A DNA stretch of 64,000 bases from Cyclonatronum proteinivorum. Its GTDB lineage: Bacteria > Bacteroidota > Rhodothermia > Balneolales > Cyclonatronaceae. This document shows, piece by piece, positions 9,501 through 20,780 of this stretch (position 1 is the first letter of the stretch; every line of letters begins with the position of its first letter). Position numbers and translations under genes: made by a program. The stretch is from positions 2,624,501 to 2,688,500 of the forward strand of contig NZ_CP027806.1 in assembly GCF_003353065.1 (NCBI RefSeq), in the 5' to 3' direction. The notes under the pieces were generated by a model. That model was not told the DNA's origin. It saw nothing but the letters and a program-made list of their open reading frames with translations, and made no database searches.

Positions 9501-12500
9501 TCGGGTACGTTCCAGCTCAGGGTTTCGGTGTCGAAGCCGTTGCCTTCAGCCTGAAGGTTCAGGAACGCGCCCGTGCGGCTGGCCAGCGTTGCGACCGTGG
9601 TCTGGGCCGGTGTATCCAAGCCGGTATTGGTGGCCGTGAGTCGAATACGGAAGCCGTTTTCGTCAGGGTCGCCCAGCTCCAGTATCTCAGTTTCAATCGC
9701 GAGCCGGGCCGTGGGGATGGAGATGATGCTGTACTCGCCGGCCAGTACGTCTCCCGAACGCGTAAAGGTTTTGGTATCCGGGTGATGGTTCCAGCCTTCA
9801 TCAAAATCCCAATCCTGATCAGGGCCGGTTCTGTAAAGCACGAACAGGCGTTCGGCAGGCTCTTCCGACAGGCTCAGCGCTCCGTAGGCGAGTTCGAGAT
9901 CGGCCTGCAGCGTATCGCCGGGTGTTGTGCTCAGGCTCCAGGTTACGTTGGGACGACCGGTAACGAAGCCGGCAAAGGTTTCGGCGAACGACTCGCCGGT
10001 ATCGGCGGGGGTGCGGTCCGGGCCGTCGGGCCGGCCGGAAAGGTGCAGGAGCACTTCCCGGTCAGAAACGTCCGAGACGGTTAGCGTGGCGCCCGGCTGA
10101 CCAACGGCAGCGGGGTTCTCCTGCGTAGCCACGGCGCTTTGGTTCCCGAACAAAACACCTTCCCTTGCACCCCAAATATCGTCTTGCGGACTGCTTAGTA
10201 AATTCCCGCCTGCGTAGTCAAAAGCCTGTACACCCTGGCCTTCCGTAAATCTGAAATCGGCCATCAACGAAGCCAATAAAGGGTCATTTTCCGGAATATG
10301 CTGATGCTTGCGCTGAAGAATCTCATCCCTGGTAAGCGGTGCATTCCATATCCGCAGATTGTGAATAAAACCATCAAACCCTTCAATTGTATTACGGTTA
10401 GACTCAGAGTGCCAGCCGCCAATAATCAGCGGTGAGTCAAGTAGTATTGGGCCCGAACTGGTTATATCGGAAGCCTGCTGAATGCCGTTTACAAAAATTT
10501 TACGCTCGCCGGTGCTTTTGTTGAATGTAAATGCAAGATGGTACCAGGTATTGGACTGGGTAACGAAGCCGCTCGCTAAACGGCTGCCGTTGAACTCCAA
10601 AATTGGGCGGAAATTAGTTATGCCAATTCGAAGAATATTGGTATTCTGAGCGTTCAGCTGCGAAATAATCGGGTATGAGGAGCCAACAGCTTTCCTTTTT
10701 ATCCAACCTTCTATTGTGAAATCAGCATCGAGTATGCCCATCACATCCGGGCTCGCCTCTGCCGTCAGATGCATATTAGAAATGTTTATATGCTGCCCGG
10801 TTTCGTACACCGGATCAAAAATCTGCGCGATCTGATTTGCATTTTGTACGCTCGAACCGGTATTGTCGGCAGAAAGAGTCAGTCCGGCCGCCCCTTCATC
10901 TGTGGCACGCGTCGCCGTTATTTCCAGTGTTTCTGAAGCACCTGCAGCCAGACTGCTAACCGTCCAGATTCCGTTATTCAGGGTTCCGCCTGAAAAAGTG
11001 ATGTTTTCCAACCCCTGAAAATCAAGGCTTACGGTCGAGGCTTCAATTGCAGGATCGATCCCGGAATTTTGCATTTCCACCAGAAAGCGCACCTGCTCCC
11101 CGGGTGCCGCAAACTGAGCCCGTGGCCGGACAGATGCAAATAAGGAAACCAGCGGTGCATCGGTAATGCTGTATTCGCCCGTCGGTAAGGGAGCCAGACT
11201 GTTCAGGGAGAACGTAGACTGAGCCGGGTCATGCACCCAGCTTCCCGGTGCAGGCACCCACGGACTTCCGGCAGATCGTCTGTAAATCACCTTAAGTATT
11301 CCAGCATCCGGAAAGGTGATGTCCGAGTAATCGATCGTGATGCTGGCAGGCTGTTTAGCGTTGGCAAAAACAGTCCAGTGCACAGGCATTCTTCGGGCCT
11401 GGGCTTCGGGTACTTCAAATCCGTATGCTTCACCTGCCCGGGTTACAGGTACCGGTGCACCATCGGGGACTCCGGTGCTGAAGGCCTGATATTCAGGAAC
11501 GCTGATACTGATTTGCGCCCCCTCCGGACCTGCGGGGTTGGAAATGGTTGTAGCAACCGGGGCTCCGCTGAATTCCGTCCGGCTTATGTTGTCTGAAATG
11601 ATCCCGTTGTTCCTTCCGGCATAATCGTAAACCGTGGTCGGGTTGTCCGCATCGAAACGATAGCTGGCAACCAGACCATCTGCTTCGGGCTCATACGGGC
11701 TGAGTTTCAGATGTTTCCGGCGGATATCAGCTACTTCCGAGGCAACGAGCGCACGATTCCAAATCATCAAATTGTCAATTTCGAAACCATTCCCCGAACC
11801 TACTACCAAGCCTAAGTCCCGGACGGTAAAAGTCGTGCCGGACATGTGGGTTTGGAGGTTATCCACAAATAGATTTATTTGTGGGACACTACCAGGAATT
11901 TCTGCCCAATTCAGTGTTAGCACGACATGATGCCAGTCACCAGCTAAAAAATTAGGGCTGTCGGGAGCGTTGAGAAGATTTTGTGAATCTAACCTTCGCT
12001 CGCGGAACCTCAGCGGTGAGATATTTGACTCAGGATTTTTTTCCAGAACCCACCCTTCAAAATTGGTACCATACGAAATGATGTCACCATTAAACTGTCC
12101 GGGGTCGGTAACCCGCATCCAAAATGATATACTGAAACTTCTGTTGCTTACCGCCTCGTTGGCAGGAATATCTACAGAGCCATTCCCGCTCGCCCGCAGC
12201 GCCCTGCCACCGCTGCCGGGCGTTATCACAAGCTCGTTGGTACTTGAAAAACTCATATCGGGAGTAACAATGTCGATGAGACCAGTGGTGGCACCCTCAG
12301 GTACGATGAAAGCAATCCGTGCTGAACTCAAGACCTCAATTTGATCAACCGGCACATTATTAATGGATACCTGCGTGTTGCTTGAGGCGCCCGGCACGTT
12401 AATTTCTACCCGCTGCCCCGGGGATACGGCAGCCACAGAAGGACTTATATCGCCAAACGGACTTTCGAACGCACCGGCATCGATAATGACTTGCTGTATG

Positions 12501-13841
12501 CGAGGATTGCCGGCGGCATCATAAGGCAGGGGTTCGGTCGTGTTATTATTTCCGTTCAGATCATCGGTATCGGGTGGCAGGAAGGCATTGCTTCCAAAAT
12601 TAACAGCAGAACTTTCTTCACTGTCTATGCGCAGGTCTTCGTCAAGCAGGGGATTGACTGTAGTAATTACTTCGCAGGATACACCAGACGGACATGGGGA
12701 CTCCAGCACGCTGTGCTTCATTACGCCGCTGCTTACGTGAAAATCTGAGGAACCAGCCCAGACAGGAGGGTCGGATCCCTCCGGTGGCATAAGGCTGCCT
12801 CTGCCCCAGACAACACTGTTTTTAAGCGAAAAAGGGGCCAGCGAACGAATATGATGACCACTACCGCGGGACAGATTGCCAAAAAGAGTACTGTTTATGA
12901 TTTCAGGATTTCCGGAATGCACATATATGGCACCCCCTTCACCACTTTCAAGAAACGGATTATCTATTATGATGCCATTACTCGTGTAAAACCTCACGAC
13001 TCCCCCTTGTCCACCAATCAGACCAGGTATATAACCTCCGGCGGCGTTTCCATAAAAAACAGTATTTACAAATAAGGGATTTCCACTGCTGTATACCGAT
13101 ACCCCACCGCCCTGAAGCATTGAAAAATTTCCCTCGAATCGCATATTCCGGAAAGTAGCACTGCAACCAGCGCAGTTCAGGCCACCTCCACTATAAAAAA
13201 GTTCATTACTAAAATAGAGGTCTGTATTTTGCTCTACTGCAAATCCGCCGGACACCGTAAATCCGTCCCATACGGTTTCTCTGCCAATGCCGCCCCCAAA
13301 AGCAATAACACTGTACACGTTTGATTCATCATTTACTATGAGGAGTCCCGTATCGATGGGCAGAAATTGTTCCGTAAAATTGATATGATTCGTGGGCTCC
13401 AGCAAAGGCAAATTGGGTTCTGTCCCGCTGTAAATATCAAGCGGACCATCGTTTTGATCCATGTCCCCGGAGAGCCTGCTCACATGTGCCTGCGGGTTCA
13501 CCCGCTCGGAAAGCTGCGATTCGGTACCCGCAAAGCCGCCAAAAATCCGCAGTCCGTTTTTGGCATCCGGGAATCACAAAAGAGCGGCTTCGGTTCACCC
13601 CGGCAATGCGCTGCTGCGTAGGGAAATACGTACCCCCCGCCACCCAGATCTGATCGGCAGCGGTTGCGGCATCAATGGCGGGTTGAAGCTGCGTAAAGGC
13701 ATCCTGCCAGGAGCTGCCGTTGTTGGCGCCCGTAGCATCGGCCTTTACATAAATTACCTGCTGAGCATAGCCGGCCTGCGCAAAAGCAAGCACGGCAAAA
13801 AGTATCAGAAACAAACGCAAAAGGAAGTCGCGGTATAGCAT
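6583..13841 (-). pseudogene. giant T9SS-exported LamG/beta-helix surface protein, broken by two single-base indels
   Basis: Three reading-frame pieces (13437-13841, 7406-13501, 6583-7524) form one gene. The first piece has a signal peptide ('LFLILFAVLAFAQAGYAQ') and a right-handed beta-helix start ('VKADATGANNGSSWQDAF'). The middle has a beta-helix region, three LamG/concanavalin-like domains ('SFSISFWMR', 'DFTIEGWIKR', 'SFTVEAWVRP') alternating with DUF11-like and Ig-like stretches. The last piece ends with a type A T9SS sorting domain ('[20 protein letters not shown] ... GVYLYRL...TRKMLLLK'). Removing one base from the GGG at 13569-13571 and one from the CCCC at 7410-7413 restores a single frame of 2,418 residues, since 7,259 minus 2 is divisible by 3. 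Probably a cell-surface adhesin or polysaccharide-binding protein. The indels may be sequencing errors. Confidence 0.85.
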
Positions 13842-14303
13842 GTAGTACTACTTATTTAAGGTGAGATTTGATAAGCATCTTCCGCATTTTTACGGAGAGA
13901 CTGCTACCAAAATACCCTATACGGCACCGCAGGTGTTAGTACAAATGAACCATTTTGTTGTACAGATGTGTCAAAAACCTCTTTTTTTGAAGAAAAACGG
14001 ACGCAAAAAGGATTTTTTAAAGCACGCCCGGCCAGCCTGAATCCCCCTTCGACTGCAAAAGCCCATCAATAATTTCAGCCCCTAAAACCACCCCTCCATA
14101 AGTCCGCTAAACACGACATGGTCATCTATACATTCTATATACAACCCTCCAAAACAATCCACTGCACGTTTTTTTTTGGGGAAACTCCGGGAGCATCAAG
14201 GTCAGCAGTGCTGGCTCACGGCATCCCAAACCGGTCTCATAGCACCTTGCTTTTTTGCCTGTTACGCGCAGACGGAACACGGATTAGGCGTAGGGCGGAC
14301 CTA
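13842..14303. other. intergenic region upstream of the giant gene
   Basis: No supported gene. It contains the presumed promoter of the minus-strand giant gene and one copy of the ~90-bp dispersed repeat (14169-14256). The short frame starting at 14118 crosses that repeat and has no protein character. Confidence 0.6.
14169..14256 (+). repeat. ~90-bp dispersed repeat, copy A
   Basis: Starts in a T-run followed by GGGGAAACTCCGGGAGCATC and ends with GGTCTCATAGCACCTTGC plus a T-run. Related copies lie at 32218-32307, 36391-36478 (minus strand) and 49091-49180. Confidence 0.75.
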
Positions 14304-14509
14304 TTTTTCAGTGGATCACAGCACAGCATGTCGGTGTGTTATTTTTAGGTTATGATGATGTTATTATTTGGGATACGCAACTCCCCTCTCGAGAGGGGTG
14401 GCCCAATTTTTCAGTGTGTCACAGCACAGTATGTCAGTGTGTCATTTTTAGGATATAATGTTGTTATTATTTGGGATACATAACTCCCCTCTTGAGAGGG
14501 GTGGCCCCT
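14304..14509 (+). repeat. two tandem ~103-bp units each ending in a CCCCTC..GAGGGG palindrome
   Basis: Unit 1 starts TTTTTCAGTGGATCACAGCA and unit 2 TTTTTCAGTGTGTCACAGCA, 103 bp apart. Each runs through 'TTATTATTTGGGATAC' into a palindrome: CTCCCCTCTCGAGAGGGG at about 14381, and CTCCCCTCTTGAGAGGGG at about 14484. Both are followed by TGGCCC. The palindrome is the same family as those in the 21-24.7 kb array and at the ends of the DUF559 insertion in hsdR. Confidence 0.8.
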
Positions 14510-14690
14510 GCAGGAACTTATTAGGGTTGATGTGGCCTGGACAGCAACCAATCCTGTTCAGCGCCCCGGGGATGGCGGGCCGGGGTGTGGAGATGCCGGT
14601 CGAAGGCAAGAAGCCGAATTACGTGCACTGCGGCAATTGAGGGGACAGCCCACAGGCAGGGAATCTGTTACCAACCCCGACCGCCCGCGC

Positions 14691-14733
14691 GTAGTGGCGC
14701 GATGAATCGAGACGCGATGAATCGCGTCTCTAC
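14691..14733 (+). repeat. REP-like palindrome (GAGACGCGAT family)
   Basis: GAGACGCGAT-GA-ATCGCGTCTC at 14709-14730, followed by TAC, with a partial extra half (GGCGCGATGAATC) just before. It belongs to the same family as the perfect palindrome inside the RAYT gene (55791-55818), whose arms are GTAGAGACGCAATG. Confidence 0.8.
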
Positions 14734-14880
14734 AAGACCGGATTTCAAAACAAAATCCGAGGAACCGAATCTGTTCTCCCAAATCCCACCCACAAAGAAC
14801 CCGTCATCATATATTAGTTGAGCGGCAAGGATCAGCTGTTTTGGATAAGAATCTTACAATATTAACTTGTACACAAACAT

Positions 14881-15000
14881 GAAGGTGAAAGCGCGTTGGT
14901 ACCCTGTGTTTCGTCATTGAGCTTCGAGCTCGTCCGGGATGAAACCAACGCGCTTAACTCCACTAAGCAAGAACAGTTCATAAGGCTTCGAGCCAGCATA
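14881..15000 (+). ncRNA. structured region upstream of IS110 transposase, candidate bridge RNA
   Basis: Perfect 12-bp arms AAGCGCGTTGGT (14889-14900) and ACCAACGCGCTT (14944-14955) enclose a second stem TTTCGTC/GATGAAA and an inner GAGCT-TCG-AGCTC hairpin. IS110-group elements encode a structured noncoding RNA in the left end, upstream of the transposase, which guides target and donor DNA recognition (bridge RNA/seekRNA). Position and structure fit. The RNA's ends and the guide loops cannot be defined here without target-site alignments. Confidence 0.5.
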
Positions 15001-15061
15001 AATGATGGATATGCTAATGGAGTCCCTCATGATTATTACCATAAATGAAAATAACAATATT

Positions 15062-16021
15062 ATGTATTTTTTCGGAGTTGATGTCTCAAAAGATACCCTT
15101 GATTTCTGCAAAGCGGGTCAAAAAAAAGTCAAAAAAGCGGCTAACGAACCTGCAGGCTGGCAACAGCTCGCCGACGCAGTAACTCCAGACAGCTGGGTGG
15201 TGATGGAAGCCACCGGTCCGTACTTTCTTGGTCTGGCCATCTTTCTGACCGACAGGGATATTAAGGTTAGTGTCGTTAATCCGCTAATGATCAAAAACTA
15301 CTGCAAAGCCAAAATGAGTCGGGTCAAGACTGACCAGGTTGATGCGCGTCTGATCGCTGATTATGCCCTAAAAATGCATGCAGATCTGCAGGTGTGGAAA
15401 CCCAGACCGGTGAATACGCGCTCTATTCGGCAATTAAACACCGTTCGGGAGATGCTACTCAAGCAAATCAACCAGGTCGAAAATCAAAACCATGCTTTCA
15501 GTCTTGATGAGCAGGCCTGTGAAGCTGCCCTGAGAATTAATAATCAAAGTCTGACATTCATGCGTGACTCACTCAAAAAGGTTGAGCGGAAATTGGATGA
15601 ATTGGCCAAGGAAGAATACGGTGATTTAATCAAAAGAATTTCCACTATTCCGGGTGTTGGCAGGGCTACTGCAATCCTGTTATGTGTCTTAACAGACGGA
15701 TTCACGCGCTTTGAAAGTCATCAGCAGCTGAGTACGTATATCGGGATTGCGCCAAGTCCGTATCAGTCAGGTACAAGCGTAAAGGGCAAAGGTCATATAA
15801 GCAAAATGGGGGCTGGTTATGTGCGAAAACAGCTGTATATGTGCGCTTACTCAGCGAGCCGCTATAACCCCGCATGTGGTAACCTGTATAAACGTTTAAG
15901 AAGTAAAGGAAAACCTCATAAAGTTGCTCAGATAGCCGTTGCACATAAATTAGTAAGACAGGTGTTTGAAGTCGCCATGACCAATTCAGTTTATGATGAA
16001 AAAAAGGCGCTGGCCGCTTGA
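15062..16021 (+). CDS. IS110-family transposase (DEDD recombinase)
   Basis: An intact transposase of 319 residues from this ATG; in-frame ATGs upstream to 15002 would extend it by up to 20. The N-terminal RuvC-like domain shows 'FFGVDVSKDTLDF' (first Asp), 'WVVMEATGPYF' (Glu) and 'KTDQVDARLIADYA' (Asp pair). The C-terminal Tnp_IS110 domain shows 'IPGVGRATAILL' and 'APSPYQSGTSVKGKG' with the conserved catalytic Ser region. The start was chosen because 'MYFFGVDVSK' is the usual family beginning. The element's outer ends cannot be fixed because IS110 elements lack obvious inverted repeats. Likely active or recently active. Confidence 0.93.
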   Translation: MYFFGVDVSKDTLDFCKAGQKKVKKAANEPAGWQQLADAVTPDSWVVMEATGPYFLGLAIFLTDRDIKVSVVNPLMIKNYCKAKMSRVKTDQVDARLIADYALKMHADLQVWKPRPVNTRSIRQLNTVREMLLKQINQVENQNHAFSLDEQACEAALRINNQSLTFMRDSLKKVERKLDELAKEEYGDLIKRISTIPGVGRATAILLCVLTDGFTRFESHQQLSTYIGIAPSPYQSGTSVKGKGHISKMGAGYVRKQLYMCAYSASRYNPACGNLYKRLRSKGKPHKVAQIAVAHKLVRQVFEVAMTNSVYDEKKALAA

Positions 16022-16034
16022 CTTTTAATACAGT

Positions 16035-16282
16035 TCATCCCGGAAACGCCCACGCGGAAACCAATAGCCGCCCCAAAAACCAGCCGGCGTTATCCGGGAT
16101 CTTCCAACTTCGTCCTGCGACCATGCCGGTTGCGGGCAACCAAAGCTGTGCCGGACTTTGCAGAACCGGCATCCCAAACGGGAATAAGATCGCGGCATTT
16201 TCCAGCTTGGTAGATCCCGGATAATGCTGCGCGAGGTTTCGTGCGGGTTAAGCGGCGCCGTGCCGCAGCATTTCCGGGATGA
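16035..16282 (+). repeat. TIR-bearing REPIN-like non-autonomous element, intact copy
   Basis: Outer perfect 12-bp inverted repeat TCATCCCGGAAA (16035-16046) and TTTCCGGGATGA (16271-16282). Nested inside is a second perfect pair TTATCCGGGATC (16090-16101) and GATCCCGGATAA (16213-16224). All four are variants of one ATCCCGGA core. There is no coding capacity. A degenerate copy lies at 5674-5850. It starts only 14 bp after the IS110 transposase stop codon, so it may abut the right end of that element. Confidence 0.8.
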
Positions 16283-16322
16283 CGGGTTGTGGTTTTGTTT
16301 TATTGATGTTATAAGCCAGTTT

Positions 16323-16355
16323 AACCTTCCAAGGGTTCACAACCATTGGAAGGTT
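16323..16355. repeat. palindromic hairpin, AACCTTCCAA family
   Basis: Perfect arms AACCTTCCAA/TTGGAAGGTT with a 13-base loop, 40 bp after the REPIN-like element and 62 bp past the end of the minus-strand HTCS gene. It could double as a transcription terminator. Sister copy at 5892-5922. Confidence 0.75.
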
Positions 16356-16417
16356 TTGAGAAAGTCCCAATTAAGCCGGTGTACACGCAGGTCCGTTCAT
16401 ACAAAAGGGTCAACCCT

Positions 16418-19400
16418 TCAGCTGTTTGCGTATTCAGTAGGTGAGACGCCTTTGAGTTGTTTGAAAACCCGGCTGAAATAGCTAACACTGCTGAATCCCG
16501 CAGCATAGGCGATTTCGCTGATGCTTCCCTCCTTTCTTGAGATCATATCACACGAGAGCTCAATACGCCTTTTCCGCATGTACTCATTGGGGCTGATGCC
16601 AAATTCTTTGTTAAAAAGGCGGTTGAGACTTGACCGGCTCAGGGCGAGCATGTTTGCCATATCCTGCACAGAAAAGTCGGGGTCGTGAAGGGCCGCATCG
16701 ACTTTCTGCTTCCATTCGGGTATGACCGTGGTTTCGGTTTCTGACGCAGATGCTGGGTCAGGTTCTGGTTCTGATTCTGATTCGGGTATTGCGTCAAACG
16801 AAACGTAGGCTGCTTTGAACTGCTGCTGCAGGTAGCGACGCAGGCGCATAAGGAGGTTAATCTGTCCAAGAACCCGTGCCTGCAGTATCGCAGGTGAAAA
16901 AGGTTTGGTAATATAGTCGTTGGCGCCGGATTCAAGTCCGGTAAGTTCATTGTGGTTACCGCCTTTGGCCGTAATCATAATGATGGGGATATGTGCCGTA
17001 TCAGGGTTGTCTTTGAGCTGACGGCTTGCGGCAATACCGTCCAAACCGGGCATCATTACGTCAGAAAGAATGAGGTCTGGTTGCAGCGTCACGGCCTGCT
17101 GAACAAGCTGATGCCCGTCGGCACATTCGGCATAACGGTAACCGCTACCCAGGGTGGTTCGGATGAAAGTGCGGATGTCTGCGTTGTCATCAGCAAGCAG
17201 GAGCAGGGGGATATCTTCAGCAGCGGGGTCCTCCGGCAATTCCGACTTCGGAGACTCTTTTATGGGTGCAGCGGTAACACGGTTTTGATCTTCCCCGCCG
17301 GTTACGTACTGCGGGGCAGCGGGGATGCTCTCATCGTCTTCAAGCATCACATACCGGGCTTTGATGTGCGAAACACCGGCAGGACACTGAATGGTGAAGG
17401 TTGTACCTTTTTGTTCGGCTGACTTCAATGAGACATCCATACCGTGCATGCCGGCTACGTACTTTACGAGATTTAGGCCGATACCAGCCCCCGAGCTGCT
17501 GAGCAGGCCGCTTTGGGCGCGGTAGTAGCGGTCGAAGATGCGGCTTTGCTCGCCGGCCGGTATGCCGATTCCGGTATCCTCGATTACAACTTCTGCCGTT
17601 TGGTTTTTGATGATACACCGAAGCGTGATTCCGCCGCTTTTCGTGTATTTGACCGCGTTGGAGAGCAGGTTGGAAAAAAGCAGCTCGACCTGTTCAGCTT
17701 CAGCGTGAATCCAAAAAGGCTTTGCCGGAACATCAAGCGTGAACTGAAGTCCTTTGCGGGTCGCAAGCTCACGGTACCATTCCGCGATGCGCAGCAGCAG
17801 GGCGTTGAGGTCGAGGCGGCGGAGCTGCATCACGTAGGTGCCGCTTTCCATTTTGGAGAGGTTCAGAATCTGATCAACCAGGGAGAGCAGGCGGTTGGCG
17901 TTTTCCAGGATGCGCTCATATTCCCGGATTTTCTCAGCCTTACTCAGGCTGCTGTCGGCCATGAGCCGCTCGACGGGCCCTTTGATGAGGGTAAGCGGGG
18001 TTCGAAATTCGTGGCTGACATTCGAGAAAAAGGTACTTTTGACTTTATCGAGCTTTTCGAGCTGCTCGTTTTTTTGCTCAATTTCAGAGGTTCTTGCGGC
18101 GACTTCCCGCTCGAGTTCCTGCTGACGGGCGAGCAGTTTGCGGGTGCGCCATTGGATGCTGCCTGCAACAAGGCCTGCTACCAAAAAGATGTAGAACATG
18201 TACGCAAAAACTGATCGGTACCAGGGCGGCTGCACGGTGAAGGAGAAAACCGCGGCTTCCGAAACGCGGTTGTAGAGGTCACGCCCGCGTACCTCAAAGG
18301 TATAGCTGCCTTCGCGGAGGTTCCGGTAGTCGGCAAAAGTTTCGGCGGTCCAGGCCGACCATTCGGTATCGGCACCAAGCAGGCGGAACTGATACCGGTT
18401 GAGGGCATTGGGTTCAAAGCTCAGCAGGCTCCAGTTGAAGCGGAGGCTGTTCAACCTAAAAGAAACGTTAGGGCTTAAATCCTCGGTAGCTGCGGACCAT
18501 CCCTGATGCAGCACGGAATCAGCCGCAAGGGTGATGCCGGTGAGCTGCATCCGGGGCGGAACGTCAAATCCCGCGGGATGCTGTTCCCAGCCGGGCTTGA
18601 GATAGGAAAGTCCGCCGCGTTGCAGGCCGTACAATCTACCGGTCGAGCTTTCAGCGAATTTGATGAAGGCCCCTTTATCATGTGTACGGCCAAAAGGCAG
18701 TTTCCGCCAGGTGTAGGAGGCCGTTTCTGCTGCAGGCCCATCGTCATCCGGGATGAGCAAAGGGAAAACGGAAGGGGCAACACGTCCGGCTATTGCCCCG
18801 GTGTCAAACTGAATAATCGGCCAGATGTGGCTGTTTGTGGTGCCAAAATTCAGATCCCGGAAATGGGGGTGCGGCAAAAGAATCTGCCGGCCGGTATCAG
18901 GTGTAAAAACACCTTCATCGGTCAAAAAAGCAACACCATCCTGATAGCTGAACAAACTGATGGCGCCAAGTCCGGGCAGCCCGCTTTCCTCATTCCACAA
19001 AATACTATCCGTAACTTCAGCGATGCCGTTTGCATCCGAGCGGGTTTGAAACTGAAAAACGCCAAAATCGCGGGTACTCACCCAAAGTTCTTCATCCGAA
19101 ACCTTCACAAAAGAGAAAGGGGTAAGCGATAAATCAAACAAAAACAAGAACTCGGAATCACTTCCATCCTCCTTTAAAACAACACGATGCAGCGCCTTGG
19201 GTGACTCGTAAAAATAAAAAGTTTCGGGATAATGCGGGTCTGCAAAGATAAAGCGCACAAAAAAATCATCGGAGAGCTGTTGCATATTGCCCGCTTCATC
19301 AAAAAGGAGCAGACCGCGGCTGCTTGCGGCGAGCAGGCCCATGGGGCTTTCCTGCATATCAAAAATCGCTACGTTGCCGATAACCTGTGTAAATTCACTC

Positions 19401-20490
19401 CCGTCACGAATCCAGAGTCCGGCATCCGCTCCTACGTATACTGCATTATTCCACTCAGCAAAAGCATTGATGCGCTGATCCGGCAGCCCCCGGGATGAAG
19501 GGAAGTATCGCAACGGGCTGCCCAAACTGACGGCTGCAAGACCGACCGGACTTGTTACCCAAAGGGTGCCGTCACTTGCTTCAAAGGCTTTTCCTGAAAT
19601 ATCGAAAGGCAGCACGTTGCTGCTGTTGAAGTTGTGCTGAAGTTCGCCCTCCTGATTAAAAATCTGCACGCCGCTCATGGAACTGATCATCACGCGGCCA
19701 TCGGCAAGGCTTCCAGCGGAGAGTACATGCTGCGCGTCTTTGTCTGCATAATATTCAAAAACGCCGCTGAGCGTCCATCTCCCGTCGGTTTCATAAATCC
19801 ATAGCCGGTGATCCATGGTGAAGACTGCGGCCTGATTTTGAAGGGCGATGATACGGTTATTATCCGGCGGAAAGGGAGTTTCTACATGGACAAGGCGGCC
19901 GTCATCAGCTACAATATGGAGTCCGGTTTCGGTATCGGTGAGCCAGGTAAAGCCGCCGGCGTAACCGGTACTGTAAAAGCTGCCAGAAGGCGACAAAACC
20001 CGGACGGAGTCCGCTGCCGGGTGATAAAAGTAAGCCCGCTGTAAGCCGATAAAAATCATTGCGCCCTGCGTTCCTACAGGTGCCGAATCGTGCAAAAAGG
20101 GGATGCTGCCTGTTGAAGCCGGTACACGGTCAACAAGTGATCGGTACTGCATACCCTGCGAGGCGGATTCTTCCAGATACCCGAATTCTGCATTACCGGT
20201 AGCGAAGATGCGTCCAAATGGATCCTGCGAAAAAGATGAAGCAACATTGCTTTGCGGGAAAGGGATATGCCGGGAATGCGTGCCGTTGATCTGCTGAATG
20301 CCTACGCCGTCATTGCCAAACAGTATACGGCTTCCGTAACTGCGTAAGTAAAGTCGGAACCGGTGAAATCGGTACCTTCCTGGAAAAATCGGACAAAGGG
20401 GAATCCTTCCGGTTGCTGCTGTGAAAATGAAACAGCGGGGAAGAGCGTAAATAAACCAACAAAAACCGATAGCAAAAAAGTAAATTTCAC
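16418..20490 (-). pseudogene. hybrid two-component system (HTCS) regulator with one frameshift near its N-terminus
   Basis: One-polypeptide sensor/regulator that senses a periplasmic ligand (often a glycan) and controls nearby genes. Order: signal peptide ('KFTFLLSVFVGLFTLFPAVS'), two beta-propeller (Reg_prop-like) regions, Y_Y_Y domain, one membrane helix ('AYMFYIFLVAGLVAGSI'), HisKA with 'FSNVSHEFRTPLTLIKGP', HATPase ('GAGIGLNLVKYV'), receiver with 'LILSDVMMPGLDG' and an AraC-type HTH ending 'YFSRVFKQLKGVSPTEY'. The signal peptide is in another frame (20302-20490) from the main frame (16418 to about 20350). One extra base at the AA at 20338-20339 would join them into 1,357 residues. If read without correction, the main frame has a meaningless N-terminus. 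Either a sequence error or a recent knock-out. Confidence 0.85.
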
Positions 20491-20780
20491 AAGAATGGAA
20501 TTTATTTAATTTAGACGCATTCCTAACATACGCACAGCCCCCTACATTCACACCTGCAAAAAAAAAATTACAGGATTAAATTTACTTATCAGGTTTTGAA
20601 TTGTTTGGTTGTATGTAAGCTGACAGGCCAATATAAAAACCCGATGGCAGCAAAACCTGTATTATGGCCTGTGCGAGATTATTCATAGAACCTTATTGTA
20701 AGCTGATTAATCTGCTGTCCGGAACATATCAGGTATCGCTACAACTTTTATTCTTGCAATAAATACACAAATTCTGAACC
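20491..20780. other. intergenic, upstream of HTCS gene
   Basis: AT-rich region holding the likely HTCS promoter. No gene or repeat was recognised here. Confidence 0.5.

Noticed and set aside
14118-14348. 76-residue plus-strand frame upstream of the IS110 element
   Set aside because: It runs through a dispersed repeat and into the tandem units; no protein character.
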